From Zeimonas arvi (lineage in GTDB: Bacteria > Pseudomonadota > Gammaproteobacteria > Burkholderiales > Burkholderiaceae_E): a stretch of DNA of 64,000 bases. This document shows positions 54,777-63,886 of the stretch, one piece after another. Under the pieces are notes generated by a model. The model was not told the origin of the DNA. It ran no database searches and saw nothing but the letters and a program-made list of their open reading frames with translations. How positions within the stretch are numbered: the first letter of the stretch is position 1; every line of letters starts with the position of its first letter. The stretch lies in NCBI RefSeq assembly GCF_008039575.1, contig NZ_VDUY01000003.1, positions 537,218 to 601,217 of the forward strand, written 5' to 3'. A program made the translations under genes and the position numbers.

Positions 54777-55756
54777 CGGCTCTTCTCGACGTCCGCAAGC
54801 TGCGCGTGGAGTTCCCCACCCGTCGCGGCACCCTGCTCGCGCTCGACGACATCTCGTTCTCGATCGCGCCCGGCGAGGTCCTGGGCGTGGTCGGCGAGTC
54901 GGGGGCCGGCAAGTCGCTGACCGGCGCAGCGATCATCGGCCTGCTGGAGCCGCCCGGCCGCATCGCCGGCGGCGAGGTCCTGCTGTCGGGGCGCCGCATC
55001 GACAATCTTTCTCCGGCCGAGATGCGCAAGGTGCGGGGCCGCGAGATCGGCGCCATCTTCCAGGATCCGCTCACCTCGCTGAACCCGCTCTACACGGTGG
55101 GCCGGCAGCTGGTCGAGACGATCCAGACCCATCTGCCGCTCACCGCCGCCCAGGCGCGCGCCCGCGCCATCGACCTGCTGAAGTCCACCGGCATTCCGGC
55201 GGCCGAAGCGCGGATCGACCACTATCCGCACCAGTTCTCGGGCGGCATGCGCCAGCGGGTGGTAATCGCGCTGGCGCTGGCCGCCGAGCCCAAGCTGGTG
55301 GTGGCCGACGAGCCGACCACCGCGCTCGATGTGTCGATCCAGGCTCAGATCATCACGCTGCTCAAGTCGCTGTGCCGCGAGCACGGCACCGCGGTGATGC
55401 TGGTCACCCACGACATGGGCGTGATCGCCGAGACCGCGGACCGGGTGGCGGTCATGTACGCCGGCCGGATCGCCGAGATCGGCCCGGTGGCCGACGTGAT
55501 CCATCGGCCGAAGCATCCCTACACGATCGGCCTGATGGGCTCGATCCCGTCGATCGGCGAGGACAAGGCGCGGCTCGCGCAGATCGACGGCGCGATGCCG
55601 CGACTGAACGCGATTCCGCCGGGCTGCGCCTTCAATCCGCGCTGCGAGCGGGTCATGCCGGTCTGCCGAGAGCGGCGGCCCGAGCTGATCGACACCGGCA
55701 GCTCGCGCGCGGCGTGCTGGCTGCACGAGGCCACCGTCATGAGCACGGCACGATGA
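54773..55756 (+). CDS. dppD: Dipeptide ABC transporter ATP-binding protein, DppD type
   Basis: An ATPase of 327 residues. Walker A is [11 protein letters not shown], the Q-loop is [13 protein letters not shown], the signature is [12 protein letters not shown], and Walker B is [14 protein letters not shown]-terminal oligopeptide-transport domain has the iron-sulfur-like cysteines in [17 protein letters not shown]. It energises transport together with DppF. It is coupled to both neighbours by ATGA overlaps. Confidence 0.96.
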   Translation: MTALLDVRKLRVEFPTRRGTLLALDDISFSIAPGEVLGVVGESGAGKSLTGAAIIGLLEPPGRIAGGEVLLSGRRIDNLSPAEMRKVRGREIGAIFQDPLTSLNPLYTVGRQLVETIQTHLPLTAAQARARAIDLLKSTGIPAAEARIDHYPHQFSGGMRQRVVIALALAAEPKLVVADEPTTALDVSIQAQIITLLKSLCREHGTAVMLVTHDMGVIAETADRVAVMYAGRIAEIGPVADVIHRPKHPYTIGLMGSIPSIGEDKARLAQIDGAMPRLNAIPPGCAFNPRCERVMPVCRERRPELIDTGSSRAACWLHEATVMSTAR

Positions 55757-56841
55757 ACACGATCGAGAAACTTGCGGAGCGGAGCCGGGCGGCAGCCGGC
55801 GCCACGCCGTCCGGCCAGGAACCTGCCCGCGCGCCCGAGTCGCTCGTAGAGCGCCCGCTGGTCGAGGTCGACGGCATCGCCAAGGTCTTCGACGTGTCGG
55901 CGCCGTGGCTGAACCGGGTGCTCGAACGCAAGCCCAGGCTCTTGCTGCACGCGGTGGACGGCGTGTCCTTCACGATCCGGCGCGGCGAGACCCTGGCGCT
56001 GGTCGGCGAGTCCGGTTGCGGCAAGTCCACCGTGGCCCGGATGCTGGTCGGGCTCTACAAGCCCTCGCGCGGCAGCGTGAAGATCGACGGCCACGACCTG
56101 TCGGAGTTGTCGGGCCCCTCCGGGCAGGCCCTGCGCCGGCGTATCCAGATGATCTTCCAGGATCCCTACGCCAGCCTGAATCCGCGCTGGAAGGTGTCGG
56201 AGATCATCGCCGAACCCATCCGCGTGCACCGGCTGCTCGACGACGAGGCCGCGATCGACGCCCGGGTCGGCGAGCTGCTTCGGCACGTCGGCCTGTCGCC
56301 GACCGACGCCGCGCGCTTTCCGCACCAGTTCTCGGGCGGGCAACGGCAGCGCATCTCCATCGCCCGGGCGCTGGCCTCGCAGCCCGAGTTCCTGGTCTGC
56401 GACGAGCCAACCTCGGCGCTCGACGTGTCGGTGCAGGCGCAGGTGCTCAACCTGATGCGCGAGCTGCAGCGGCAGGACCAGCTCACGTACCTCTTCATCT
56501 CGCACAACCTGGCAGTGGTGCACCACGTGGCCGACCGGGTCGGCGTGATGTACCTGGGCCGCATCGTGGAGCTCGCGCCCAAGCGCACGCTGTTCGAGGC
56601 GCCGCGGCATCCCTACACCCGGATGCTGCTCGACGCGATCCCCGACATCGGCATGACCGGCCGCGCCCGCACGCCGGTGGCCGGCGAGGTGCCCAATCCG
56701 CTGAGTCCGCCGCCGGGCTGCACCTTCCATCCGCGCTGTCCGCATGCGAACGCGCGCTGCCGCAGCGAGCAGCCGCTGCTGCGCGCCACCCCCGACGGCG
56801 GCCAGGCGGCCTGCCATGCGGTGGAGGAAGGGCGGATCTGA
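55753..56841 (+). CDS. dppF: Dipeptide ABC transporter ATP-binding protein, DppF type
   Basis: An ATPase of 362 residues. Walker A is GESGCGKST, the Q-loop is [14 protein letters not shown], the signature is [12 protein letters not shown], and Walker B is [12 protein letters not shown]. The C-terminal cysteine motif is [17 protein letters not shown]. The first 35 residues are a variable extension. It is the last gene of the transporter operon and converges on ldcA with only 22 bases between stops. Confidence 0.96.
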   Translation: MNTIEKLAERSRAAAGATPSGQEPARAPESLVERPLVEVDGIAKVFDVSAPWLNRVLERKPRLLLHAVDGVSFTIRRGETLALVGESGCGKSTVARMLVGLYKPSRGSVKIDGHDLSELSGPSGQALRRRIQMIFQDPYASLNPRWKVSEIIAEPIRVHRLLDDEAAIDARVGELLRHVGLSPTDAARFPHQFSGGQRQRISIARALASQPEFLVCDEPTSALDVSVQAQVLNLMRELQRQDQLTYLFISHNLAVVHHVADRVGVMYLGRIVELAPKRTLFEAPRHPYTRMLLDAIPDIGMTGRARTPVAGEVPNPLSPPPGCTFHPRCPHANARCRSEQPLLRATPDGGQAACHAVEEGRI

Positions 56842-56863
56842 GACGCTCGCGCCGTGGCGCCGC

Positions 56864-57850
56864 TCAGGCGGCCGACAGCCTGAACGCGGCCGCGCCCACG
56901 TCCCCCGACATGCGCTCGAGCCGGTAACGCAGCCCCACCCCGAGCACCGCGCGGCGCCGGACATGCCCGAAGGGCAGGCCCGGGACCACCGGGATGCCCA
57001 GCCGATCGGCCAGGTGCGCGCGCACCGTGGACAAGTCGAAGCCATTGTCGTGGGGGGCGGGTCTCCACTCGGTGAAGGCACCGAGCAGGATTGCCTTCTG
57101 GCGGCCCAGCACCCCGGCGTGCAGCAGCTGCAGCAGCATCCGCTCCACGCGATAGGGGTGCTCGGCAACGTCCTCGACGAACAGGATGCCGCCGTCGACG
57201 GCAGGCATCCAGGGCGTGCCGGCGAGGCTCGCGAGCATCGCCAGGTTGCCGCCCCAGAGCGTGCCCTCGATCGCGGCAGGCATCGCGGGCAGAACGAGGC
57301 CTGCCGCGCCGGGCCCCGCTGCGCCGAGGCCGTCACCGGCTCCGTCGCCGCCGTCCCCGGCGCGCGGGTCGGCCGCCCACTCGACCACCGGCGCCCGGCC
57401 CTGCAGCAGCTCGGCGAACTGCGCCAGCATGTACGGCTCCGGCTCGCCCGCGCCGAAGTCGCCGCACACCGCCGGCCCGGCCCAGCTCGCGGCGCCGGTT
57501 CCGGCCAGCAGCGCCAACTGGAACACGGTGAAGTCGCTGAAGCCGACCCAGCGCACGCCGCGGGCCACCGAGCGGGCCACCAGCGGCCAGTCGATCCGGT
57601 CGAGCAGGCGCGAGAGCCCGTAGCCGCCGCGCGCGATCATCACCAGGTCCACGTCGTCGGCGCGGGCAGCGTCGTGGACCTGCGCGAGCCGGGCATCGTC
57701 GGAACCCGCGAAGCGCAGCCAGGGGCTGCCCGGCACCCTGCTGCGCACCCGGCAGCCCAGCGCCTCGAGCCGCGCGACGCCCGCCCCGAAGCCCGCCGCC
57801 GACAACAGCGCGCCGGAGGGCGCGATCACGTCGATGCGGGGGGCGCTCAC
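56864..57850 (-). CDS. ldcA: Muramoyltetrapeptide (LD-)carboxypeptidase, S66 family
   Basis: A protein of 328 residues. The nucleophile is S105 in VGFSDFTVF, preceded by MIARGGYGLSRLLDRID. The catalytic acid and histidine regions are IEGTLWGGNLAMLASLAG, ILFVEDVAEHPYRVERML and LGAFTEW. LdcA removes the terminal D-alanine from cytoplasmic murein tetrapeptides. An Ala/Gly/Asp-rich insert lies at about residues 158-180. Its start overlaps the stop of the Lrp regulator gene (ATGA). It therefore belongs to the regulator's operon, opposite dadA. Confidence 0.93.
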   Translation of the reverse strand: MSAPRIDVIAPSGALLSAAGFGAGVARLEALGCRVRSRVPGSPWLRFAGSDDARLAQVHDAARADDVDLVMIARGGYGLSRLLDRIDWPLVARSVARGVRWVGFSDFTVFQLALLAGTGAASWAGPAVCGDFGAGEPEPYMLAQFAELLQGRAPVVEWAADPRAGDGGDGAGDGLGAAGPGAAGLVLPAMPAAIEGTLWGGNLAMLASLAGTPWMPAVDGGILFVEDVAEHPYRVERMLLQLLHAGVLGRQKAILLGAFTEWRPAPHDNGFDLSTVRAHLADRLGIPVVPGLPFGHVRRRAVLGVGLRYRLERMSGDVGAAAFRLSAA

Positions 57851-58350
57851 GAGTTCGCCCCCGGCTCCGGCAGGTGCAGCTCCAGGCTTTCCTTGATCTC
57901 TTCCATCACGATGTAGCTTCGGGATTCGCGCGCCCCGGGCAGGCCGAGCAGCATGTCGCCCAGCAGTTTACGGTAGGCCTCCATGCCGGGGATGCGCGCC
58001 TTGATCAGGTAGTCGAAATCACCCGACACCAGGTGGCATTCGAGCACCCAGGGCAGCTTGCGCACCTCGCGCCGGAACTCGTCGAAGATGGCGCCCGACT
58101 TGGCCGCCAGCCGGATCTCGACGAAGACCAGCAACTGCTGGCCCAGCGCGTGCGGATCGAGCCGGGCGTGATAGCCGGTGATGAAGCCGTCGCGCTCCAG
58201 CCGCCGCACGCGCTCGCTGCAGGGCGTGACCGACAGCCCGACCCTGTCCGCGAGCTCGGTCATCGACATCCGGCCGTCGGCCTGCAGATGGCGAAGGATG
58301 TTGCGATCGATCCGATCGAGGTCGCGCACGGCTTGCATCCGGGTACGCAT
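57847..58350 (-). CDS. Lrp/AsnC-family transcriptional regulator
   Basis: A protein of 167 residues. The helix-turn-helix is in [42 protein letters not shown], and the ligand-binding RAM domain includes [10 protein letters not shown] and [21 protein letters not shown]. An AGGAG site precedes the ATG at 58350. It is divergent from dadA, the classic position for a DadR/Lrp regulator of D-alanine catabolism, and is coupled to ldcA. Alanine isomers are the likely effectors, by analogy. Confidence 0.94.
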   Translation of the reverse strand: MRTRMQAVRDLDRIDRNILRHLQADGRMSMTELADRVGLSVTPCSERVRRLERDGFITGYHARLDPHALGQQLLVFVEIRLAAKSGAIFDEFRREVRKLPWVLECHLVSGDFDYLIKARIPGMEAYRKLLGDMLLGLPGARESRSYIVMEEIKESLELHLPEPGANS

Positions 58351-58372
58351 GAAAATCTCCTGCCTGAAATCT

Positions 58373-58433
58373 GTCGACCAGAGAAATTCTAGTGCGCTCC
58401 AGAAATACGCGAACAAATCCTGCTGCGTCGACC
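58373..58433. promoter_or_regulatory. Candidate Lrp operators between the regulator gene and dadA
   Basis: Two copies of GTCGACC followed by an AGAA-TCT-like element begin at 58373 and 58427, 54 bases apart (about five helical turns). A further CAGAAAT element lies between them in an AT-richer stretch. Lrp-type octamers bind phased, degenerate sites like these. The assignment is by spacing and location. Confidence 0.45.
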
Positions 58434-58513
58434 GCAGAATCTTCGTTGATGCGGCGCCCTCCCCGACTTGCCCGGCGGGCCCGCGCAGGCAGCTCGAACC
58501 CACGGAGTCGGCA

Positions 58514-59818
58514 ATGCAGGTGATGATCCTCGGCAGCGGCGTGATCGGCGTGACCACCGCCTGGTACCTGGCCAAGGCCGGGATGCAGGTGACCGTCGTC
58601 GACCGGCAGCCCGCGGCCGCGCTGGAGACCAGCTTCGCCAACGCCGGCCAGATCTCGCCCGGCTACTCGACCCCCTGGGCCGCGCCCGGCATTCCCGCGA
58701 AAGCCCTGCGCTGGCTTTTCGAGAAGCACGCGCCCCTGGCGCTGCGGCCCGACGGCTCGCTGTTCCAGCTGCAGTGGCTCGCGCAGATGCTGGCCAACTG
58801 CAGCGCCGAGCGCTACGCGGTGAACAAGGAACGCATGCTGCGGGTGGCCGAGTACAGCCGCGACTGCCTGCGCGCGCTGCGCGCGGAAACCGGCATCGCC
58901 TACGAAGGCCGGCAGCAGGGCACGCTGCAGGTGTTTCGCAAGGCCTCGCAGCTCGCGGCCGCGCAGCGCGACATCGAGGTGCTGAAGGAAGTGGGCGTGC
59001 CCTTCGAGCTGCTCGACGCCGACGGCATCGCCCGCGTCGAGCCCGCGCTCGGTCGGGTGCGCGGCAAGCTGGCCGGCGCGCTGCGCCTGCCCGGCGACGA
59101 GACCGGCGACTGCCAGCTCTTCACCACGCGGCTGGCCGAGATGTGCGAGGCGGCCGGCGTGCGCTTCGAGTACGGCCGGAACGTCGAATCGCTGGTCGGC
59201 GCCGGCGACCGGCTCGAGGGCGTGGTCGTGGACGGCGCGCTGCGCCGGGCCGATCAGTACGTGCTGGCGCTGGGCAGTTTCTCGCGCAGGCTCGCGCTCG
59301 GCCTGGGGCTGTCGCTGCCGGTGTATCCGCTCAAGGGCTACTCGCTGACCGTGCCCATCGTCGACGCCGCCCGCGCGCCGGTGTCCACCGTGATGGACGA
59401 GACCTACAAGATCGCGATCACCCGCTTCGACGACCGGATCCGCGTGGGCGGCATGGCCGAGGTCGCCGGCTACGACCTGGGCCTCAACCCGAAGCGGCGC
59501 GCCACGCTCGAGATGGTGGTCGGCGACCTGTTCGCAGGCGCCGGCGACCTGCCCGCCGCCAGCTTCTGGACCGGCCTGCGCCCGATGACGCCCGACGGCA
59601 CGCCGATCGTCGGCCGGGCGCCCCAGCGCAACCTGTGGCTGAACACCGGCCACGGCACCCTGGGCTGGACCATGGCCTGCGGCTCGGGCAGCCTGCTGGC
59701 CGACCAGATCGCCGGCAAGCGGCCGGAGATCAGCCCGGAGGGGCTGGGACCCGAGCGCTACGGCCGCGGATCGCACGAAGCCGCGGGCCCGGCACTGCGC
59801 CCGCGGCCCGCGCATTGA
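58514..59818 (+). CDS. dadA: D-amino acid dehydrogenase, small subunit DadA
   Basis: An FAD enzyme of 434 residues. The dinucleotide-binding start is [23 protein letters not shown], followed by [40 protein letters not shown] and the C-terminal FAD-binding [19 protein letters not shown]. It oxidises D-alanine and other D-amino acids to 2-oxo acids at the membrane. It is divergent from the Lrp regulator and completes a pathway with ldcA, which releases D-alanine. Confidence 0.96.
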   Translation: MQVMILGSGVIGVTTAWYLAKAGMQVTVVDRQPAAALETSFANAGQISPGYSTPWAAPGIPAKALRWLFEKHAPLALRPDGSLFQLQWLAQMLANCSAERYAVNKERMLRVAEYSRDCLRALRAETGIAYEGRQQGTLQVFRKASQLAAAQRDIEVLKEVGVPFELLDADGIARVEPALGRVRGKLAGALRLPGDETGDCQLFTTRLAEMCEAAGVRFEYGRNVESLVGAGDRLEGVVVDGALRRADQYVLALGSFSRRLALGLGLSLPVYPLKGYSLTVPIVDAARAPVSTVMDETYKIAITRFDDRIRVGGMAEVAGYDLGLNPKRRATLEMVVGDLFAGAGDLPAASFWTGLRPMTPDGTPIVGRAPQRNLWLNTGHGTLGWTMACGSGSLLADQIAGKRPEISPEGLGPERYGRGSHEAAGPALRPRPAH

Positions 59819-59872
59819 GCGGGCGATGACCGACGCTCGCGTGCGAAGCGCGAGCCGCCGCGGAACCAGCCA

Positions 59873-61990
59873 TCAGCCGGCGCGGGCCTGCCCGAATGCG
59901 ACGAACCAGTCGATCGATCCTGGATTCGCCATCGAATCCCTGTTGACCGACCTCTCCACCGGCTGGCCGAGCAGGATCTTCTTGACCGGCACCTCGAGCT
60001 TCTTGCCCGACATCGTGCGCGGCACCTCGGGAATCGCGTAGACCTCGTTGGGCACGTGCCGGGCGGAGAGCTTGGTCCGGATCGCGTCGAGCAGGCGCTT
60101 GCGCAGATCGGCCGAGACGCCAGTATCGCGGCTGGCAGCGGTGGCGCCGTCCGGCGCCGGCCCCTTCGAACCGGGCCCGGCCACGCCGCTGCCGGGTTCG
60201 CGCAGCACCACGAACAGTGCCAGGAAGGACTCGCGCCCGAGGTACTCGAGGTCGATGACGATCGAGTCCGCGACCTCGTCGAACTCCTCGACCACCCGGT
60301 ACAGCTCGCTGGTGCCCATCCGGATGCCGTGGCGGTTGATCGTGGAGTCGGAGCGGCCGAAGATCACACCGGTGACCGACTCGGGCCGCTCGAGCAGCTT
60401 CAGCCAGTCGCCGTGCCGCCAGACGTTGGGCGGCCCGGGGAAGGTGTCGAAGTAGCTCTCGAAATAGCGGCGGCCGTCATCGTCGCCCCAGAAGAACAGC
60501 GGCATCGAGGGCATCGGCTCGGTGCAGACCAGCTCGCCCACCTCTCCCAGCAGCGGCTTGCCGTCGTCGCTCCAGGCGTAGACGGCCGAGCCCAGGCAGC
60601 GGCACTGCATCTCGCCGGCATAGATCGGCAGCGTCGGGCAGGCGGTCAGGAAGGCCGTGCCCGGATCGGTGCCGCCCGAGATCGACGCGATCAGCAGGTC
60701 GTCGCCCACGTTCCGGTAGAGCCAGCGATAAGCGTCCTCGGTCAGCGGCGAGCCGGTGGAACCGATCGTGCGCAAGGCCGACAGGTCGAACTGCTCGCGC
60801 GGCTTCAGCCCTGCCTTCATGCACAGGCCGATGAAGGCCGGGCTGATCCCCATGAAGCTCAGCTTCTCGCGCGACGCGAGCCGCCACAGCGTGGTGGGGT
60901 CCGGATAGCCGGGGTTGCCGTCGAACTGCAGCATCGTGGCGCCGGTCATCAACGTGGACAACCAGAAGTTCCACATGATCCAGTTCGTCGACGTGAACCA
61001 GAAGAAGCGGTCGTCGGGGCCAATGTCGGTGTGAAGCGCGGCCGCCTTCAGCGATTCGATGACCGTGCCGCCATGCCCGTGCACGATCGGCTTCGGCATG
61101 CCGGTGGTGCCCGAGGAGTAGACGATCCACAGCGGATGCGAGAAGGGCACCGCTTCGAAGTGCGGCTCGCGCGGCTCGGCCACGATGTCGTCGTAGCGGC
61201 GCAGGCTCAACGTGCGCGGAGCGCCATCTTCGGCGGCAAGCGGCCCGAGATCGAGTTGTGCCTCGGGATCAAGGTAGGGCACGAAGACTACCGCTTCGAC
61301 GCTGGGAAGCTGCGCCACCAGCTCGCGGACGATGTCGCGGCGGTCGAAGTCCTTGCCGCCGTAACGATAACCATCGACCGCGAAGAGCACCCTTGGCGCG
61401 ATCTGGCGGAAACGGTCGAGCACGCTGACCGGACCCATCTCGGGCGAGGAACTCGACCAGACGCCGCCCAGGCTGATCGTGGCGAGCGCCGCCACCGCAG
61501 CCTGCGGAATGTTCGGCAGATAGGCCACGCAGCGCTCTCCGGGCCGGATCCCGAGTTCGCGCAGGGCTTCGGTCAGCGCGCCGACTTCGCCCGCCAGTCG
61601 CGCCCAGGTGATCTCGGTGCGCGGTCGCAGCTCCGACTCGAAGACGATCGCCACGCGCTCGGCGGCATCGGGGCTGCGGGCGGTGAGCAGCGCATGCTCG
61701 GCATAGTTCAGCGTGGCGCCCGGGAACCAGTCCGCGCCGGGCATCCTGCGCTCGGCCAGCACGCAGCGCGCCGGACTGTGCAGGATCATCCCGCTAAATT
61801 CGCGGATCGAGTCCCAAAAGGCCTCGATCTCGGTGACCGACCAGCGCCACAGCGACTCGTAATCGGGAAACTCGAGTCCACGCTCGATCTTCAGCCACTT
61901 CAGGTAACGGGTGATGCCGGCCTTGTCGATCCGGTCGGCCGTGGGCCGCCACAGCGGCGCCGGCGGGCTCATCGCCGCGGGTGCGGTCAT
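59873..61990 (-). CDS. aacS: Acetoacetate-CoA ligase
   Basis: An ANL ligase of 705 residues whose length and motifs fit acetoacetyl-CoA synthetases. Motifs are WFPGATLNYAEHAL, GVWSSSSPEMG, IVYSSGTTGMPKPIVHGHGG, ISGGTDPGTAF, FGRSDSTINRHGIRMGTSELY and the C-terminal lysine in PRTMSGKKLEVPVKKIL. It activates acetoacetate, linking ketone body or polyhydroxybutyrate turnover to acetyl-CoA. A Gly/Pro/Ala-rich loop near residues 598-625 is extra. AAGGAG lies upstream of the ATG at 61990, and a -10-like TATAGT is at 62034-62039. Confidence 0.94.
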   Translation of the reverse strand: MTAPAAMSPPAPLWRPTADRIDKAGITRYLKWLKIERGLEFPDYESLWRWSVTEIEAFWDSIREFSGMILHSPARCVLAERRMPGADWFPGATLNYAEHALLTARSPDAAERVAIVFESELRPRTEITWARLAGEVGALTEALRELGIRPGERCVAYLPNIPQAAVAALATISLGGVWSSSSPEMGPVSVLDRFRQIAPRVLFAVDGYRYGGKDFDRRDIVRELVAQLPSVEAVVFVPYLDPEAQLDLGPLAAEDGAPRTLSLRRYDDIVAEPREPHFEAVPFSHPLWIVYSSGTTGMPKPIVHGHGGTVIESLKAAALHTDIGPDDRFFWFTSTNWIMWNFWLSTLMTGATMLQFDGNPGYPDPTTLWRLASREKLSFMGISPAFIGLCMKAGLKPREQFDLSALRTIGSTGSPLTEDAYRWLYRNVGDDLLIASISGGTDPGTAFLTACPTLPIYAGEMQCRCLGSAVYAWSDDGKPLLGEVGELVCTEPMPSMPLFFWGDDDGRRYFESYFDTFPGPPNVWRHGDWLKLLERPESVTGVIFGRSDSTINRHGIRMGTSELYRVVEEFDEVADSIVIDLEYLGRESFLALFVVLREPGSGVAGPGSKGPAPDGATAASRDTGVSADLRKRLLDAIRTKLSARHVPNEVYAIPEVPRTMSGKKLEVPVKKILLGQPVERSVNRDSMANPGSIDWFVAFGQARAG

Positions 61991-62042
61991 CGCGAATGTC
62001 TCCTTCGGACTGCTGGCCTCGGTGAAAGCGCAGACTATAGCC

Positions 62043-62088
62043 GACCGGACAGGAAAGAGCCGATCGGACCGGACATGGCCGACCGGAC
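62043..62088. repeat. Three direct repeats upstream of aacS
   Basis: GACCGGAC occurs at 62043-62050, 62067-62074 and 62081-62088, next to the -10-like box of aacS. The repeats could be an operator for aacS, but they may also be chance in GC-rich sequence. Confidence 0.35.
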
Positions 62089-62116
62089 CAGGCGACTCGC
62101 GCCGATTCCGGGCGCA

Positions 62117-62285
62117 CAAAAAGAAAGCCCGAACCGTTTGAGGGGTCCGGGCTTAATCCACCAAGGAGGTGGAGGAGGAGACACTGGGTGAACGTCGGCT
62201 CGGCCGCCGTTCGAATTCCTGGGCTGCGCTTCGATCGGTCCGTGGGTCTGGCCGCTTCGGGGATCGAAATGCTGCGCTGCGGTAT
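62117..62285 (-). ncRNA. Candidate small RNA with anti-Shine-Dalgarno loop (copy 2)
   Basis: On the minus strand, CTCCTCCTCCACC runs into a hairpin TCCACC-TCCTT-GGTGGA (62157-62173) and then GGATTAAGCCCG. A terminator stem (62125-62131 with 62148-62154) with the tail TTTCTTTTT follows. The order and the GGTGGATTAAGCCCG segment match copy 1 at 36.7 kb. A 5' hairpin GAACGGC/GCC-GA-CGTTC precedes the pyrimidine-rich stretch. The 5' end is set by a promoter at 62292-62320 and is less certain than in copy 1. It ends about 127 bases before aacS, so it is not simply its leader. Confidence 0.6.
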
Positions 62286-62291
62286 GACGCT

Positions 62292-62320
62292 ATTATCGAC
62301 ATCTGGCGCCATATTTCCAA
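62292..62320 (-). promoter_or_regulatory. Sigma-70-like promoter of candidate small RNA 2
   Basis: On the minus strand TTGGAA (62315-62320) and GATAAT (62292-62297) are 17 bases apart. Initiation near 62285 would give a transcript of about 170 bases. Confidence 0.5.
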
Positions 62321-62334
62321 TTGATGTTTTGCAT

Positions 62335-62359
62335 GATATTCATTGACACTGTGAATATC
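62335..62359. promoter_or_regulatory. LysR-type operator (perfect dyad) upstream of the regulator gene
   Basis: GATATTCA and TGAATATC form a perfect eight-base inverted repeat separated by nine bases. It contains the LysR-box pattern T-N11-A and ends 14 bases before the LysR start codon. It could serve autoregulation and control of the divergent transcript. Confidence 0.65.
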
Positions 62360-62373
62360 CTGCTGGAATTACG

Positions 62374-63423
62374 ATGAACTTCCGAACGCTCGACCTGAAC
62401 CTGCTCCGGGTCTTCGACGAGATCATGGCGGAGCGCAACCTGACCCGCGCCGCCCACAAGCTCTCGATGACCCAGCCCGCGGTCAGCAACGCCTTGCGCC
62501 GCCTGCGCGACGCCCTGGACGACGAGCTGGTGGTCCGCGCCGGACACGGCGTCGAGCCCACGCCGGCGGCGCGCCAGTGGTGGCCCGCGGTGCGAGACGC
62601 CCTGGCGCAATTGCGAAGCACCTTCGCCCCCGGCGAGTTCGTGCCGGCGGAGTCCCGCGCCAGCTTCACCATTGCGATGGCAGACGCCACCGCCGCCCTG
62701 CTCGTGCCGTCGATGGTCTCCATCATCGAGAGCGAGGCGGCCGGCGTCTCCCTGCGTGTGCTCCCGCTCACGACACGCGACCCGCGCCAACTGCTCGAAA
62801 CCCAGGACATCGATCTGGCCATTGGCTACTTTCCCGCCGCGATCGCCGCGATCGGCGCCGCCGAGGAGCACGAGGACACGGTCGGGTTGTTCGGCAACGA
62901 GCAGCTGTACAGCAGCGACTACATCTGCGTGATGCGGCGCAACCACCCTTTGGCCGCCGGCGAGCTCACGCTCGACGCCTATTGCGGCGCCCATCACCTG
63001 CTGGTCAGCTTCTCCGGCCGGCCCTTCGGTTTCATCGACGAGGCGCTCGCCGCACTCAATCGCCGTCGGCGCGTGCTGCTGACCGTCAATCAGTTCTTCA
63101 CCGCCGGCATGGTGGTGGCCAACTCCAACCTCCTCACCGTGTTGCCCGCACATTTCCTGGCATCCACCGGCATGGGCTACGCCTTCGAGACTCGGCCGAT
63201 GCCCTTCCAGCTCCCGAAGGTCAACGTCGACAGCATCTGGCATGGGCGCCGAGCCACCCGCCCCGGGCATGCCTGGCTGCGCGAAACCGTCCGACGCGCC
63301 GCGGCGCGCGGCACGACGCCCCCCTATGCAGCAGTCAAGCCCGGGACCGATGCCGGCGACGAACCGGCCTCCACGGTCGCACGGCGCGTCGAGACGTCAA
63401 AGCCGGCGAAGAGATCGAAGTAG
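62374..63423 (+). CDS. LysR-family transcriptional regulator
   Basis: A protein of 349 residues. The winged helix is MNFRTLDLNLLRVFDEIMAERNLTRAAHKLSMTQPAVSNALRRLRD. The effector-binding domain has the NodD/LinR-type features SFTIAMADATAALLVPSM, LRVLPL and DIDLAIGYFP. The C-terminal 45 residues are a Pro/Ala/Thr-rich extension beyond the usual length of about 305. The divergent neighbours are candidate small RNA 2 and aacS. A perfect dyad overlaps its promoter. Confidence 0.93.
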   Translation: MNFRTLDLNLLRVFDEIMAERNLTRAAHKLSMTQPAVSNALRRLRDALDDELVVRAGHGVEPTPAARQWWPAVRDALAQLRSTFAPGEFVPAESRASFTIAMADATAALLVPSMVSIIESEAAGVSLRVLPLTTRDPRQLLETQDIDLAIGYFPAAIAAIGAAEEHEDTVGLFGNEQLYSSDYICVMRRNHPLAAGELTLDAYCGAHHLLVSFSGRPFGFIDEALAALNRRRRVLLTVNQFFTAGMVVANSNLLTVLPAHFLASTGMGYAFETRPMPFQLPKVNVDSIWHGRRATRPGHAWLRETVRRAAARGTTPPYAAVKPGTDAGDEPASTVARRVETSKPAKRSK

Positions 63424-63504
63424 CCCGCGTCTCCGGCGCCATCCGCCGGCCCCGGACCCGAGTCGCGCGAGCGAGGGCCGTTCGCGCGATCGCGCTGTTG
63501 AAAC

Positions 63505-63534
63505 AAAAAAGCCACCCCGAGGGGTGGCTTTTTT
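63505..63534. terminator. Bidirectional Rho-independent terminator
   Basis: A GCCACCCC/GGGGTGGC stem is flanked by six A on the left and six T on the right. It can end the lysR transcript on the plus strand and the rRNA operon on the minus strand. Confidence 0.93.
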
Positions 63535-63544
63535 GCGTTGAGAG

Positions 63545-63661
63545 TGCCTGACGATGTCCTACTTTCACGAGCGAGGTGCTCACTATCATCGGCGCTGCGG
63601 CGTTTCACGGTCCTGTTCGGGATGGGAAGGGGTGGTTCCACCGCGCTATGGTCATCAGGCA
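63545..63661 (-). rRNA. rrf: 5S ribosomal RNA
   Basis: On the minus strand the sequence begins TGCCTGATGACCATAGC and contains the 5S core CCCATCCCGAACAGGACCG, ending with GTCAGGCA, which pairs with the 5' end. The length of about 117 bases is normal. It lies downstream of the 23S gene. Confidence 0.95.
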
Positions 63662-63886
63662 TGGCTGGTTGCGCTCTCGTGGTCCGGTTGCCCGGGGCCA
63701 CGCGAGTGCCAATTCGGAGAGAAGCTATCGAGACAGTCTTGCTGTCTGGGCCGCCTGCGTTTTGGGGCAGGCGGAGCGATCGTGGGTGACGATCGGCTTG
63801 ATTTGCGTGCGGGTACACGCAAGAGAGTTGTGAGTTGCACCGAACAACGTTGCGGATCAAGCGCTGCTTGTCATGCAAAGTTATAG
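63662..63886. other. 23S-5S spacer
   Basis: About 225 bases between the 23S 3' end and 5S, transcribed on the minus strand. I see no tRNA in it. It contains inverted repeats likely to act in rRNA processing (for example around 63745-63790). Confidence 0.6.

Noticed and set aside
59835..59855. GCTCGCG/CGCGAGC hairpin between dadA and aacS
   Set aside because: The stem is good but there is no T tail on either strand, so I do not call it a Rho-independent terminator.
63662..63886. tRNA gene in the rRNA spacer
   Set aside because: No cloverleaf or TTCGA-type T-arm with a matching acceptor stem is present; this is the 23S-5S spacer, where tRNAs are uncommon.
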